Source of the DNA: an uncultured Oscillospiraceae bacterium
GTDB taxonomy: Bacteria; Bacillota; Clostridia; Oscillospirales; Ruminococcaceae
Length of the DNA: 34,094 nucleotides
Assembly: GCA_904397845.1 (NCBI GenBank)
Contig: CAJFOX010000014.1
Span: 1 to 34,094 of the forward strand
Direction: 5' to 3'
The translations under genes were made by a program, and so were the position numbers. Below the pieces are notes generated by a model that saw only the letters and a program-made list of their open reading frames with translations, did not search any database and was not told the DNA's origin. The first letter of the stretch is position 1, and each line of letters begins with the position of its first letter. Shown in pieces: positions 1-8,328 of this stretch.

Positions 1-166
1 ATCGCATTGGCGTGCCTGCCGTTTGGGAGTTTAGAAATAGCCAGGGCTTTTTTATTCTTTTTCAGGTTCTGTGGTTTTGGATTGGCTCCAGTACCGTCCC
101 ACTATTTTGGAGGACCTGTGCGAAATCCCCTTTGGATGACAGGGGGATTGCCGCTTTGCTACGGAC

Positions 167-195
167 TTGCAAAGATTCCGGTTGTATAGTATGAT
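167..195 (+). promoter_or_regulatory. Candidate sigma-A promoter of the small gene / PPTase pair
   Basis: A -35 box TTGCAA (167-172) and a -10 box TATGAT (190-195) are separated by exactly 17 bp, about 45 bases before the first start codon. Bases 1-166 show no convincing gene. They are T-rich, with a weak AGCC/GGCT hairpin followed by T's near 40-55 that may end an upstream gene. Confidence 0.5.
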
Positions 196-242
196 GCAAA
201 TATGGGATTATCAGGAAAAAATTTTTGAAAAGAGGAAGCGGC

Positions 243-473
243 ATGCTGGAAAATCTACCCCAAATCATGTTTGAAGCAGATGAAAAAAACAAGGCCGCTG
301 TTGATGCGGATTTTGCGCACGATGTGAAACGGAATTCGATTGATGCTATGGATGCCATACGCTCGTTTGAGGGGCATTTTGGCGTGACGACTCCCACCTG
401 CGAAGGCCGTAGTAAGCCGCACCAGGCGTGGGGTATGATGGAATATGTGCGGCAGCACGGAATCGAGGGATAA
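243..473 (+). CDS. Small hypothetical protein upstream of PPTase
   Basis: I do not recognise this 76-residue protein. It is acidic in its first half, has no membrane segment or signal peptide, and ends with a polar region containing one Cys (TPTCEG) and a Trp. The start is ATG at 243, preceded by AAGAGGAAG at good distance; an in-frame TTG at 225 is less likely. The stop lies 4 bases before the ATG of the PPTase gene, so translation is probably coupled and both genes share the promoter at 167-195. This spacing is the main evidence that it is a real gene. Confidence 0.55.
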   Translation: MLENLPQIMFEADEKNKAAVDADFAHDVKRNSIDAMDAIRSFEGHFGVTTPTCEGRSKPHQAWGMMEYVRQHGIEG

Positions 474-477
474 CCGG

Positions 478-1026
478 ATGGCGGCAGTCACGATTTACTG
501 GTATGGGCCGGAGCGCCCTGCCTCCCGCCAGTGCCTGGCGCGCTGTGCTGCCCTGTTTGCCGGAGAGCCGCTGGCGGGGGCTGAGGAACGCTGGCCAGTG
601 CAGGAAAGCGAAAAAGGAAAGCCCTTTTTTCCGCTTTCCCCCCAAACCCATTGTTCTGTCACTCATAGCGGGGATTATTGGCTCGGCGCTTTTTCCAGCG
701 AGCCGATCGGCATTGATTTGCAGATTCACAAGCCGGGCCGTCTGACGGCGCTGTCCCGCCGTTTTTTCCATCCGGAGGAGGACCGGTATTTGCAGGCTTT
801 CGGATTTTCGGATTTTTACCGGGTCTGGACGGCAAAGGAGAGCTTTGTCAAATTTTCCGGCGAAGGGATCAGCGGAAATTTCGGCCGGTTTTCCGTTGCG
901 GGACCGCAGGGGATTCTGTCCCGGGTCAATGGCCTGCAGCTTCGGTTTGTGCCGTTTCGCTGCGATTATACCCTGTGCGTTTGCGCGAAAGAGATTTCAT
1001 CGGTTCAACTGGTGCCGGGAAAATAA
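478..1026 (+). CDS. 4'-phosphopantetheinyl transferase, Sfp type
   Basis: Transfers the phosphopantetheine arm of coenzyme A to a serine of carrier proteins (fatty-acid, polyketide or nonribosomal peptide). The 182-residue protein shows the family signature in order: SVTHSGD (about residues 60-66), GIDLQ (78-82, with metal-binding Asp80) and WTAKESFVK (117-125, with Glu121 and Lys125). The usual D-x-E pair is D-x-Q here, which occurs in some family members. It is shorter than Sfp, closer to single-domain-sized clostridial versions. No synthase or carrier gene is in the window, so the acceptor is unknown. The start at 478 follows the stop of the upstream gene by 4 bases; an in-frame ATG at 445 would overlap that gene. 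Confidence 0.85.
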   Translation: MAAVTIYWYGPERPASRQCLARCAALFAGEPLAGAEERWPVQESEKGKPFFPLSPQTHCSVTHSGDYWLGAFSSEPIGIDLQIHKPGRLTALSRRFFHPEEDRYLQAFGFSDFYRVWTAKESFVKFSGEGISGNFGRFSVAGPQGILSRVNGLQLRFVPFRCDYTLCVCAKEISSVQLVPGK

Positions 1027-1032
1027 GCATGG

Positions 1033-1078
1033 GGCATAGAAAAACAGCAGGGAGAGCTCCCTGCTGTTTTTCTATGCC
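1033..1078. terminator. Bidirectional rho-independent terminator
   Basis: A perfect 46-base palindrome centred on GAGCTC. The GC-rich core (CAGCAGGGAG / CTCCCTGCTG) is flanked by A5 on one side and T5 on the other, so it can end both the rightward PPTase transcript and the leftward ABC exporter transcript. It contains the stop codon of the ABC gene (1072-1074). Confidence 0.85.
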
Positions 1079-2937
1079 TTTCTTTCGGCCGCCGTATCGT
1101 AATACTGGGCCTGTGCGTGCCATAGCTCGTAGTACCGGCCCAAACGGTCGGCAAGCAGCTGGTCGTGGCTGCCCCGCTGAACCAGGCTGCCCTCGTCAAA
1201 GACGAGGATATCGCTGCAAAACCGGCAGGAGGAAAGGCGGTGGGAAATGTAAACGGCTGTTTTGTCCCCGACAATTTGATCAAAATGGGAATAGATCTCA
1301 AACTCGGAAAGGGGATCCAGGGCGGCGGTGGGTTCATCCAGAATGATGAACGGCGCATTTTTGTAAAGCGCCCGGGCAAGGGCGATTTTTTGTGCCTCGC
1401 CGCCGGAGATTTCCACTCCATCCTCATCAAAGTCCTTGTAAAGCGCCGTGTCCAGCCCCTTGGGCATCCGGTCCATCCGATCCTCTAATCCGGCCTTGTG
1501 CAGACATTCCTGCACCCGGTGCGCGTCGTAGGAAACACTGGCGGCAACATTTTGCCCCAAAGAGAAGGAGAACAGCTTAAAATCCTGAAAAACCACTGAG
1601 AAAATGCCCAGATAATCCTCATAATCGTATTTGCGGATATCAATGCCGTTGAGGGTGATGAAGCCTTCCGTCGGGTCATATAAGCGGCACAACAGCTTGA
1701 TCATTGTCGTTTTGCCGCTGCCGTTGCGGCCAACGACCGCCATTTTCTGTCCGATATTGAATTTGAGGCTGACATGGCGCAGCACGTCGGTTTCGGTGCC
1801 GGGATAGCGGAACGATACGTCGTGGAATTCGATTTCATACTCGTTGTCCGCCCGCTTTTCCACCGACAGCGTCCCCTGGTACTTCTGATTGGGCGCGTCG
1901 GTAAAATCAAAATAGGCTTTCAGCGCGTCGGCATTGGAGATCAGGACGGATATTTCCTGAATCAGCCGTACCGTGCCGCTGCTGAGCTGGGAAAGCCCGC
2001 CTACATATTGGACAATGCTGCCGACGCCAAAGGCGCCGAACAGCGCCTTGAGCGCCACATAGGCGTAGATGACAATGCGAAACACTACGGATAAAGCCCC
2101 TTCCAGCGGTTCATAAAATCCAAGAAGCTTTTGAATTTGACCGTTCACAGCGTGGAAATCCTGGATTGTTGTCTGAATGTAGGCACTGTCGATGAGGCGG
2201 TCCAGGGCATAAACTTTCAAATCCTTTCCCATCTGATACTGCCTGATCCGCCTCCACCAATACATCCATTGGCGGTTGATTGGTTCCGTGCTCCGGTAAA
2301 TGCGATTGCTTTTCTTTGTCTTTCGGTAGCTGCAAAGGCCGGAAAAGGCGGCGTGCCCCAACGTCGCAAGCAAGATCAGCACCGTAAACCAGGGGGAAAA
2401 CAGAAAACGGAACCCGCCGGCCTCCCTGGCCGGCTGGGCGATAAAAGCGCCGATGGTCAGGGTCAGAGAAAAAAGGACCAGGAAAAAACCGCGAACGCCG
2501 TGGAAAAAAGAAAAATACAGGCGCATAAAGCCGAATCCGCTGGTGCTGCACATGATTTCAATTTCGCTGAGCGCCGCGTGGGTGCGGACGTCCTCCACCC
2601 GGGCATAATCCATGGTTTGAATTTTTTCGTACAGAGGCTTTTCCCATACGGCGTCTAGTTTTTCAATCAGGTAATCCACCGTGCGGCCGGAGGCCTGCTC
2701 TGTCAGCTTCAGCAGCGCATTGACCATGACCGTGATCCCCACCAGCCACAAAAGATCCCGCAGTGGGCGCCCCTGGGCCAGAAAATCGATGATCCGCCCG
2801 GACAGGTAGACGTTGAGAAAGGGGGTCAGCGCCCGGACGAGGTTTTGGACAAAAGCCCACAGCATGGCCCCGGGCACCAATTGGTGCAGCATGCGGTAGC
2901 CCCGCAGGGTGAGCGTCAGCTTTTCTTTAAAACGCAT
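1072..2937 (-). CDS. ABC exporter, fused membrane and ATPase domains (second half-transporter)
   Basis: A 621-residue ABC half-exporter with N-terminal membrane helices (roughly residues 20-330) and a C-terminal nucleotide-binding domain. The domain shows Walker A GRNGSGKT (403-410), a Q-loop near VFQDF, signature SGGE (511-514), Walker B LDEPTAALD (533-541) and an H-loop in YISHR. The catalytic Glu is present. ATG at 2937 is chosen because AAGGAGGTG lies just upstream. It overlaps the end of the preceding ABC gene by 11 bases, so the two are translationally coupled and probably form a heterodimer. The substrate is unknown; the upstream LytTR regulator/GHKL kinase pair suggests a peptide or a stress-linked compound (inference). 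Confidence 0.88.
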   Translation of the reverse strand: MRFKEKLTLTLRGYRMLHQLVPGAMLWAFVQNLVRALTPFLNVYLSGRIIDFLAQGRPLRDLLWLVGITVMVNALLKLTEQASGRTVDYLIEKLDAVWEKPLYEKIQTMDYARVEDVRTHAALSEIEIMCSTSGFGFMRLYFSFFHGVRGFFLVLFSLTLTIGAFIAQPAREAGGFRFLFSPWFTVLILLATLGHAAFSGLCSYRKTKKSNRIYRSTEPINRQWMYWWRRIRQYQMGKDLKVYALDRLIDSAYIQTTIQDFHAVNGQIQKLLGFYEPLEGALSVVFRIVIYAYVALKALFGAFGVGSIVQYVGGLSQLSSGTVRLIQEISVLISNADALKAYFDFTDAPNQKYQGTLSVEKRADNEYEIEFHDVSFRYPGTETDVLRHVSLKFNIGQKMAVVGRNGSGKTTMIKLLCRLYDPTEGFITLNGIDIRKYDYEDYLGIFSVVFQDFKLFSFSLGQNVAASVSYDAHRVQECLHKAGLEDRMDRMPKGLDTALYKDFDEDGVEISGGEAQKIALARALYKNAPFIILDEPTAALDPLSEFEIYSHFDQIVGDKTAVYISHRLSSCRFCSDILVFDEGSLVQRGSHDQLLADRLGRYYELWHAQAQYYDTAAERKA

Positions 2938-4744
2938 GATCCGGCACCTCCTTTTGATAGTAATGGCTTTGCACCTCAAACATTTGGGCGTATTTTCCTT
3001 TTTGCGCCATCAGCTGGTCGTGGGTGCCGCTTTCGGCAATCCGCCCGTTTTCCAGAAAGAAAATCCGGTCGCAAAAGCGGGTGCTGGCCAGCCGGTGAGA
3101 GATAAAGACAGCGGTGCGCCCGGCGGTCATTTGATTGTACTGCTGGTAAATTTCACTTTCGGCAATGGGGTCCAGGGCGGCGGTGGGTTCATCCAAAAGC
3201 AGCGCCAGCCCATTTTTGTAAAGCGCCCGGGCCAAAGCCAGCTTCTGGGTTTCGCCGCCGGACAAGTCTACTGCATCATCTTGCGCACTGCGAATCAGGC
3301 GGGTGTCCATCCCTTGGGGAAGGCTTTGGATTTTTTCCCAAAGCCCCGCTTGCTCCAGCACCTGCTGCACTTTTTCCCGGTCCGTCTCTTCAACCGGCAG
3401 GGCGGAGACGTTGCAGGCCACTGATACGGGCAGCAGAAAAATTTCCTGGAACACAGCGGAAAAAAGCTTGTAATACGCTTTGCGCCCAAATTGCCGGATA
3501 TCGGTGCCGTCGATGAAAACGGAGCCGGCAGAAGGGGTGTAAAAACCGCAGATCAGTTTTACAAGCGTGGTCTTTCCCGCGCCGTTGAGACCGACAATCG
3601 CCAGTTTTTCCCCTTTGGGGATCACAAAGCTCAGGTCGTGGATGGTGTCCTCCTCGTTGCCGGCGTAGCGGTAGCTGACATGGCGGAATTCGATGGAGAA
3701 AGGCGCGGCGGGAAGGGGCGCCTCACTTGCCGGGTCGCCGGGGGTAAGGTCCAGAAATTCCCGGATTTCACAAAATCCGAGGTGCGACCGGTATAATTGG
3801 TCGAGGTTGCGGGCCAGCTGGAACAGCCAGTTGGAAAGCCCCTCGATTACGCCAAAATACAGGACAAAATCCGCGGCGCTCATCCCCTTGGCGTAAATGG
3901 CTCAGATCAGGCCGCCGTAGGATATGCTTTCCCGGACAAAGGCGATGAGCGTTTGTCCGCCGTCAGTAAAAAAGCCCACCTGCTGCTGTTTTTTGTGCCA
4001 GCCCATCCGGTCGGTCAAAGCCTGGTCGAACAGGCTGCGAAGCCACCCGGACATGCCGTACAGCCGCAGGTCCTTGGCCTGGGAAAAGTCGGCAGACCGA
4101 TCCCGCACATATGCCAGCCGCCGGTCGGCGCCCAGCCAGCGACTCTTATTGCGGTAAGCCCAGTCGGAGTTCTGGCGCATCAGCAGAAAGCTGCCGATGG
4201 TGGTAACGCTGACGGTCAGCAGAATCCAGGGGCTGAGGCTGGCCAAAATCCCCCCATAGGCCACAATGCCAATGCTGTTCTCTAGAAAGGAGGACATGGT
4301 TTTCACCACTATCCGGGTAGGGCTTGTGTCCGAGCCGCTGTTTTTTAATGCCTGCGCCATTCGGTTCAGCCCCTCGGGGGATTCCATTGCCTCATAGTCG
4401 GCGGAGATGGTGTGCTGGAAAACAGTCACCTGATAGCGGATGTCGTGATCCAGCATAAACGGCTCCATATGCGCGTACAGGTATTTTTTCGCGCAGGCGC
4501 AGAGCAAAAGCGCGGCGCCAATCAGCGCAGTTTGGGCCAGCACCGCCAAGGGCTCCAGCGCCTGCGTTACGGCACTCACCACCGCCTGAGACAGATAGAT
4601 GGTCAGCAGCGCCTCCAATACGCCGAATGGCGCCTGAAAAAAGGCCATGAACGTGTATCTCCTGCTGTGTGCCCACATGTTTTTCAGCATATAAATCAGG
4701 TTGCTGCCGAAAGAATAAGCGGTTTTTGAGATCCGTTTTGCCAT
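2927..4744 (-). pseudogene. ABC exporter half-transporter interrupted by one in-frame UGA
   Basis: Reads as one continuous 605-codon ABC exporter except for a TGA at 3902-3904 (codon 281). Before it are 280 residues of membrane domain starting at ATG 4744, preceded by AAAGGAGGGAG. After it the same frame continues with AIYAKG, then a typical half-exporter segment (DFVLYFG) and a full ATPase domain: GLNGAGKTT Walker A, LSGGE signature, LLLDEPTAALD Walker B, FISHR H-loop. No frameshift is present. TGA lies where TGG (Trp) would give a normal sequence, so the lesion is one G-to-A change. It may be a nonsense mutation, a consensus error, or (less likely) a read-through codon. The C-terminal part could reinitiate at ATG 3883, but would lack most membrane helices. 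Confidence 0.85.
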
Positions 4745-4765
4745 ATCGCTCCCTCCTTTAAGGCT

Positions 4766-4809
4766 ATGATAGCAGAAAAAAGATCCTGTGGGGCATTTTT
4801 GGCGCCAAA
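4766..4809 (-). promoter_or_regulatory. Candidate activated promoter and operator of the LytTR-linked ABC exporter
   Basis: On the minus strand there is an extended -10 element, TGCTATCAT (hexamer at 4766-4771), but no recognisable -35 box. A perfect 12-bp palindrome TTTGGCGCCAAA lies at 4798-4809, about 43 bp upstream of the expected start point, where an activator would sit. I infer that the neighbouring LytTR regulator binds here; LytTR proteins usually use direct repeats, so this is uncertain. Confidence 0.4.
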
Positions 4810-4832
4810 TGTCTGATTTTGAGCGTGAATAG

Positions 4833-4874
4833 CAAAAACGGCGCCCCAGATGTTCTGAAGCGCCGCTGTTTTGT
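4833..4874 (-). terminator. Terminator after the GHKL kinase gene
   Basis: On the minus strand, GCGGCGC pairs with GCGCCG (4860-4865 with 4840-4845) and is followed by T5, directly after the kinase stop codon. It separates the regulator/kinase transcript from the ABC exporter promoter. Confidence 0.7.
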
Positions 4875-4875
4875 T

Positions 4876-5556
4876 TTAAAGAGGGCTGCCGAGGGGGAGC
4901 AGCACCTCGCAGGTGAACACGCCCTCCTCGTCCGCACGCTTGAGATATCCCTGGTACCGGCTGATCAGACGGTCCACCCTCTGCAGGCCGAATCCGTGCC
5001 GCCCGGCTTTCCGGCTGACGTATTTGCCGTTTCGCTTTTGGATTTTCCCGGTGGAGTTGGTGATGCACAGATACAGGTTTTCTCCCTTTAAATCCAGATA
5101 AACCCGAATAAAGCGGGAAGCGGGATCCTCCAGCCATTGACAGGCCTCAATGGCGTTGTCCAGCAGATTGCCGAGGATGACGCATAAATCAATATCGGGA
5201 AAGGACAGCTCCCGCGGAACAACCGCTTTGGCGTTAATGGCGATGCCGTGGCTTTTGGCCAAAGAGAGCTTGGAATTTAATACCGCGTCGATCATCACGT
5301 TGCCGGAGCGGATCAGTACGTCAAAGCCCTTAAGATCCTGTTCCAACTCGTCCAGATAAACGTCCAGCCGGTCATCCTGCCCCAGCGCGCGGTAGGCTTT
5401 CATCATTTGAATGTGGTTGTGGTAGTCATGCCGCCAGCCGCGCATCTGCCGGTACAGGTTTTCCACCTCGGCTACATGGCGGTTCATCATCTCATCCTGA
5501 AAGGCGGAAATCCGGCGGCTGATCGCCTTTTGAAAGAAAAAATCAAAAATCCGCAC
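4876..5556 (-). CDS. GHKL-family sensor histidine kinase without a membrane domain
   Basis: A 226-residue AgrC/NatK-type histidine kinase core. The phosphoacceptor region is RGWRHDYHNHI (His43 in RHD), the N-box is GNLLDNAIEAC (129-139) and the G-box is GRHGFGLQRV (185-194). The multi-helix N-terminal sensor usual in this family is absent: only about 40 residues, probably a coiled coil, precede the acceptor His. I choose GTG at 5556 because GGAGGG lies 9 bases upstream and it follows the regulator stop at 5570 by 13 bases. An ATG at 5607 would overlap that gene. The kinase must take its signal from a partner or the cytoplasm. It forms a two-component pair with the LytTR regulator just upstream. 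Confidence 0.85.
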   Translation of the reverse strand: MRIFDFFFQKAISRRISAFQDEMMNRHVAEVENLYRQMRGWRHDYHNHIQMMKAYRALGQDDRLDVYLDELEQDLKGFDVLIRSGNVMIDAVLNSKLSLAKSHGIAINAKAVVPRELSFPDIDLCVILGNLLDNAIEACQWLEDPASRFIRVYLDLKGENLYLCITNSTGKIQKRNGKYVSRKAGRHGFGLQRVDRLISRYQGYLKRADEEGVFTCEVLLPLGSPL

Positions 5557-5569
5557 GCCAGAGCCCTCC

Positions 5570-6268
5570 TCAATGAAAATGGATAAACGCTTGATGAATC
5601 CCGTCATACGCGCTGCGGGCCAGGGGAATCTGCCGGCCGTTGTCCAGAAATACAGCCGAGCGGGACAGATGCCGAATATGCTCCAGCGATACGATATAGG
5701 ACCGGTGGCAACGGTAAAAATCCTCGCCCAGCAGCTCCTGCAAATCAGACATCCGCATCCGCAGGGATTCCTCCCCGCCGGACAGGTGCAGCAGAATCGT
5801 GTGGGAAAAGGCCTCCGCGTATAAAATATCGGTGGTGGGAATCCGAACCGGCCTGCCGTTGATGGGAAGCAGAACTACCTTGGGCGCCTGCTGAAGATTC
5901 AAGGCCGCCCGATCCAGAACCTGAAAGAGCTTTTTCTCCTGGATAGGCTTGATCAGATAATGCAGTGCGTCCACCTCATAGCCTTCGCTGATAAAATCCG
6001 GCAGGCCGGTTAGAAAGGCGATCTGTATCCGCCGGTTGCGTTCCCGGATTTTCCTTGCCAGTTCCATACCGTTCATCTGGGCCATTTGAATATCCAGCAG
6101 GAGAATATCGCCAAAAGGCTGTTCCTCATAAGAAAAAAGAAAACTTTCCGCATTGGGATAGGATAAAATCTGAACCGGGAGGGCGCACTGGTCTGCCCAT
6201 TGCTGCACCAGCTTGGCCAAAAGGGTGGTTTGTGCCGGCTCGTCTTCGCAAATGATGATAGACAGCAT
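5570..6268 (-). CDS. LytTR-family response regulator
   Basis: A 232-residue transcription regulator. The N-terminal receiver domain has acidic residues ICEDE (7-10), phosphoacceptor Asp59 in LLLDIQM and conserved Lys in LIKPI. The C-terminal LytTR DNA-binding domain (about 135-232) has the typical FYRCHRSYIV segment. ATG at 6268 follows AAAGGAGG. It is the first gene of a leftward operon with the GHKL kinase, and it ends in TGA, which shows UGA is a normal stop in this genome. The expected target is the ABC exporter promoter at 4766-4809 (inference from position). Confidence 0.92.
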   Translation of the reverse strand: MLSIIICEDEPAQTTLLAKLVQQWADQCALPVQILSYPNAESFLFSYEEQPFGDILLLDIQMAQMNGMELARKIRERNRRIQIAFLTGLPDFISEGYEVDALHYLIKPIQEKKLFQVLDRAALNLQQAPKVVLLPINGRPVRIPTTDILYAEAFSHTILLHLSGGEESLRMRMSDLQELLGEDFYRCHRSYIVSLEHIRHLSRSAVFLDNGRQIPLARSAYDGIHQAFIHFH

Positions 6269-6305
6269 GCAAAATCCTCCTTTATCGTGTTTCTATTTTC
6301 TTACA

Positions 6306-6334
6306 ATTATATCATAAACGGGAAAAAAGCAAAA
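6306..6334 (-). promoter_or_regulatory. Promoter of the LytTR regulator gene
   Basis: An extended -10, TGATATAAT on the minus strand (TATAAT at 6306-6311), with a poor -35 TTTTGC (6329-6334) at 17 bp. It lies about 38 bases before the LytTR start codon. The rest of the divergent gap to 6548 shows no gene and no clear promoter for the rightward regulator gene. Confidence 0.6.
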
Positions 6335-6548
6335 GAGTGTCGACGGCACCGGCAGGGCAGACAAATCGCTTCGGTTCATTGGGAAAATAGCAAAAAAGGC
6401 CCCTTGCTGCGAATTCCCGATATCGCGCTGATAGGCGGCTTTTCCTCCGGATAAGAGACCGTCTGTCGGAAATTTCTTTGCAACGTCGTTTTATCCAAGA
6501 GATCGCCTGTTGGAAGATGGAGGAAAACTGCGAAAAGGAGAGGATGGA

Positions 6549-7229
6549 ATGCATAAGATTTTGATGATTGAGGACGATACGGCGACCCGGGATGCGCTGG
6601 AGCGACACCTTTCCCGCTGGGGCTATCAGGTACGGGCAGCAAAAAATTTTCAAAATATCCTGGAGCAATTGGAAGCCTTTCATCCTCATTTGGTGCTGTT
6701 GGACATTTCGCTGCCTTTTTTTGACGGATACTATTGGTGCCGGCAGATCCGGCACGCCAGCCAAGTGCCGATTCTATTTTTGTCTTCGGCAGGAGACGAT
6801 ATGAACCTGGTAATGGCCATCAACCTGGGAGCGGACGACTTTATTCCGAAGCCTTTTCGTATCGAAGTGGTGCTGGCGAAGATCCAGGCGGTTTTGCGCC
6901 GCACCTATTCTTTTGGCATGCAGCAAAGCCTTGTGCAGTATGGGGATGTTTCCCTGAATCCCTGTGAAGGGAAGGTTTGGCGCGAGGATACTTTGGTAGA
7001 GCTGACCCGAAACGAAACCCGCATCCTGCAAGTTTTGATGGAGGCCCGCGGCGGGATTGTAACACGGGAGAGCATCATCAAAAGCCTTTGGGAAGATGAA
7101 AGCTTTGTCGATGACAACACCCTTACCGTGAATGTAGCCAGGCTGAGGAAAAAACTGGAACAGCTGGGGTTGCAGTCATTCATCGGGACCCAAAAAGGGA
7201 TCGGCTATTTTGTGAGGGCAAAGCTGTGA
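6549..7229 (+). CDS. OmpR-family response regulator, BceR-like
   Basis: A 226-residue regulator with a receiver domain (IEDD at 7-10, phosphoacceptor Asp52 in LLDIS, Lys in FIPKPF) and a C-terminal winged helix (about 130-226, with RIKK-like residues ending in GIGYF). ATG at 6549 follows AAAGGAGAGG. Its stop overlaps the GTG start of the kinase by four bases (GTGA), so the two are coupled. Together with the kinase, ATPase and permease downstream it makes a complete Bce-type peptide-resistance module. The likely target is the TTACA-N4-TGTAA site at 8222-8239. Confidence 0.92.
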   Translation: MHKILMIEDDTATRDALERHLSRWGYQVRAAKNFQNILEQLEAFHPHLVLLDISLPFFDGYYWCRQIRHASQVPILFLSSAGDDMNLVMAINLGADDFIPKPFRIEVVLAKIQAVLRRTYSFGMQQSLVQYGDVSLNPCEGKVWREDTLVELTRNETRILQVLMEARGGIVTRESIIKSLWEDESFVDDNTLTVNVARLRKKLEQLGLQSFIGTQKGIGYFVRAKL

Positions 7230-8215
7230 AACAAAGAATCCTGCTGGCGGGCTACTGCGCCAATCGCGGCGGATGGCTGCTGTTAGCCGTGTGCCAATTC
7301 TTTTTGCTGCCGTTGGTATGCTGGCTGTACGGGCTGCCCCTGCAGCCCGTTTTGTATGCTTCGATTATAATGGCAACCGCATTTTTGCTTTTTGCTGCGG
7401 TGGATTTTTGGCGTTACGCGTGCCGAATCCGCAGTATAGAGAGGCAGAAGGCTCAAGCGCCGTTTGGCGATTGGGATTTTCCGCCTCATGGGCTGGAAGA
7501 AAAGCTGTTTTTGGAAATCCTTACAAAAGTACGATCCTATTATCAAGAGGAAGAGCAGAGGCGGGAGAGGGAAAAGGCCGCGGCGGTTCAGTATTATGCG
7601 CTTTGGTCCCACCAGGCCAAAACGCCGCTGGCAGCCATCCGGCTGCTTTTGCAGGAGGAGCATCCGGACCGGAATGCGCTGGAGCAGTCTCTGTTCCAGG
7701 CGCAGCAGTATGTGGATATGGCGCTGCAGTATCAGCGGCTGAACGATTCCGCTAACGATCTGCTGCTGCGCCGCTGTTCGCTGGAGAGAATCGTCAAGCA
7801 GGCGGCGAAGGAGGTGTCAACCCTTTTTATTTATAAAAAGGTTGGGCTGGTACTGGGCGACCTGAAGAAAGAGGTATTAACGGATTCCAAGTGGCTGCAG
7901 TTTGTGATCGCTCAGCTTTTGACCAATGCGGTTAAATATACGCCGTCAGGCAGCGTATCCGTTTGGTGTGAAGGGGAAGTGCTGTATATCCGCGACACGG
8001 GAATCGGGATCAGACCGGAAGATCTGCCCCGGATTTTTGAATGGGGCTATACCGGATGCAACGGGCACAAGCAGTCGCGCTCTACGGGAATTGGGTTAAA
8101 TTTATGCAAAAGGGCGCTGGGCATGCTGGGACATACTATTGTGATTCGGTCGCAGCCGGGATGCGGCACGACAGTAGAAGTCGGGCTCTCCCGGCGGGAA
8201 CTGGAGAACGAGTGA
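7226..8215 (+). CDS. Intramembrane-sensing histidine kinase, BceS-like
   Basis: A 329-residue kinase with two close N-terminal membrane helices (about residues 15-34 and 41-60) and almost no extracellular loop, as in BceS-type kinases that sense through their partner ABC transporter. His129 in ALWSHQAKTPLAA is the phosphoacceptor. The ATPase domain shows QLLTNAVKYTPSG (N-box), DTGIGI (G1) and STGIGLNL (G2). The start is GTG 7226, overlapping the regulator stop. The gene ends in TGA. The four-gene order (regulator, kinase, ATPase, permease) supports the assignment. Confidence 0.9.
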   Translation: MKQRILLAGYCANRGGWLLLAVCQFFLLPLVCWLYGLPLQPVLYASIIMATAFLLFAAVDFWRYACRIRSIERQKAQAPFGDWDFPPHGLEEKLFLEILTKVRSYYQEEEQRREREKAAAVQYYALWSHQAKTPLAAIRLLLQEEHPDRNALEQSLFQAQQYVDMALQYQRLNDSANDLLLRRCSLERIVKQAAKEVSTLFIYKKVGLVLGDLKKEVLTDSKWLQFVIAQLLTNAVKYTPSGSVSVWCEGEVLYIRDTGIGIRPEDLPRIFEWGYTGCNGHKQSRSTGIGLNLCKRALGMLGHTIVIRSQPGCGTTVEVGLSRRELENE

Positions 8216-8221
8216 GGTTTC

Positions 8222-8239
8222 CCTTACAAAACTGTAAGG
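8222..8239 (+). promoter_or_regulatory. BceR-type operator upstream of the ABC transporter genes
   Basis: A perfect dyad CCTTACA-AAAC-TGTAAGG. It fits the TnACA-N4-TGTAA consensus I recall for BceR-like regulators. It begins 7 bases after the kinase stop codon, and a further half-site TGTAAG is at 8254-8259. A likely -10 box TATACT is at 8292-8297 with no good -35, as expected for an activated promoter. The dyad centre is about 73 bp upstream of the expected start point. Confidence 0.75.
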
Positions 8240-8328
8240 AAAAGGCGCCAAAATGTAAGCCGGTTCGATGGAAGAGAAAAAGCGCTTTGTATATACTGAA
8301 GGGGAAAAAGAGAACAGGGGGGCCGAAT

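Noticed and set aside
1-194. Two short plus-strand frames at the left edge
   Set aside because: Hydrophobic and Trp/Phe-rich by T-richness alone; no start signal or family match, and a promoter is embedded in their ends.
2927-4744. UGA recoding as a sense codon genome-wide
   Set aside because: Several intact genes in the window end in TGA at the expected family length, so UGA is a stop here.
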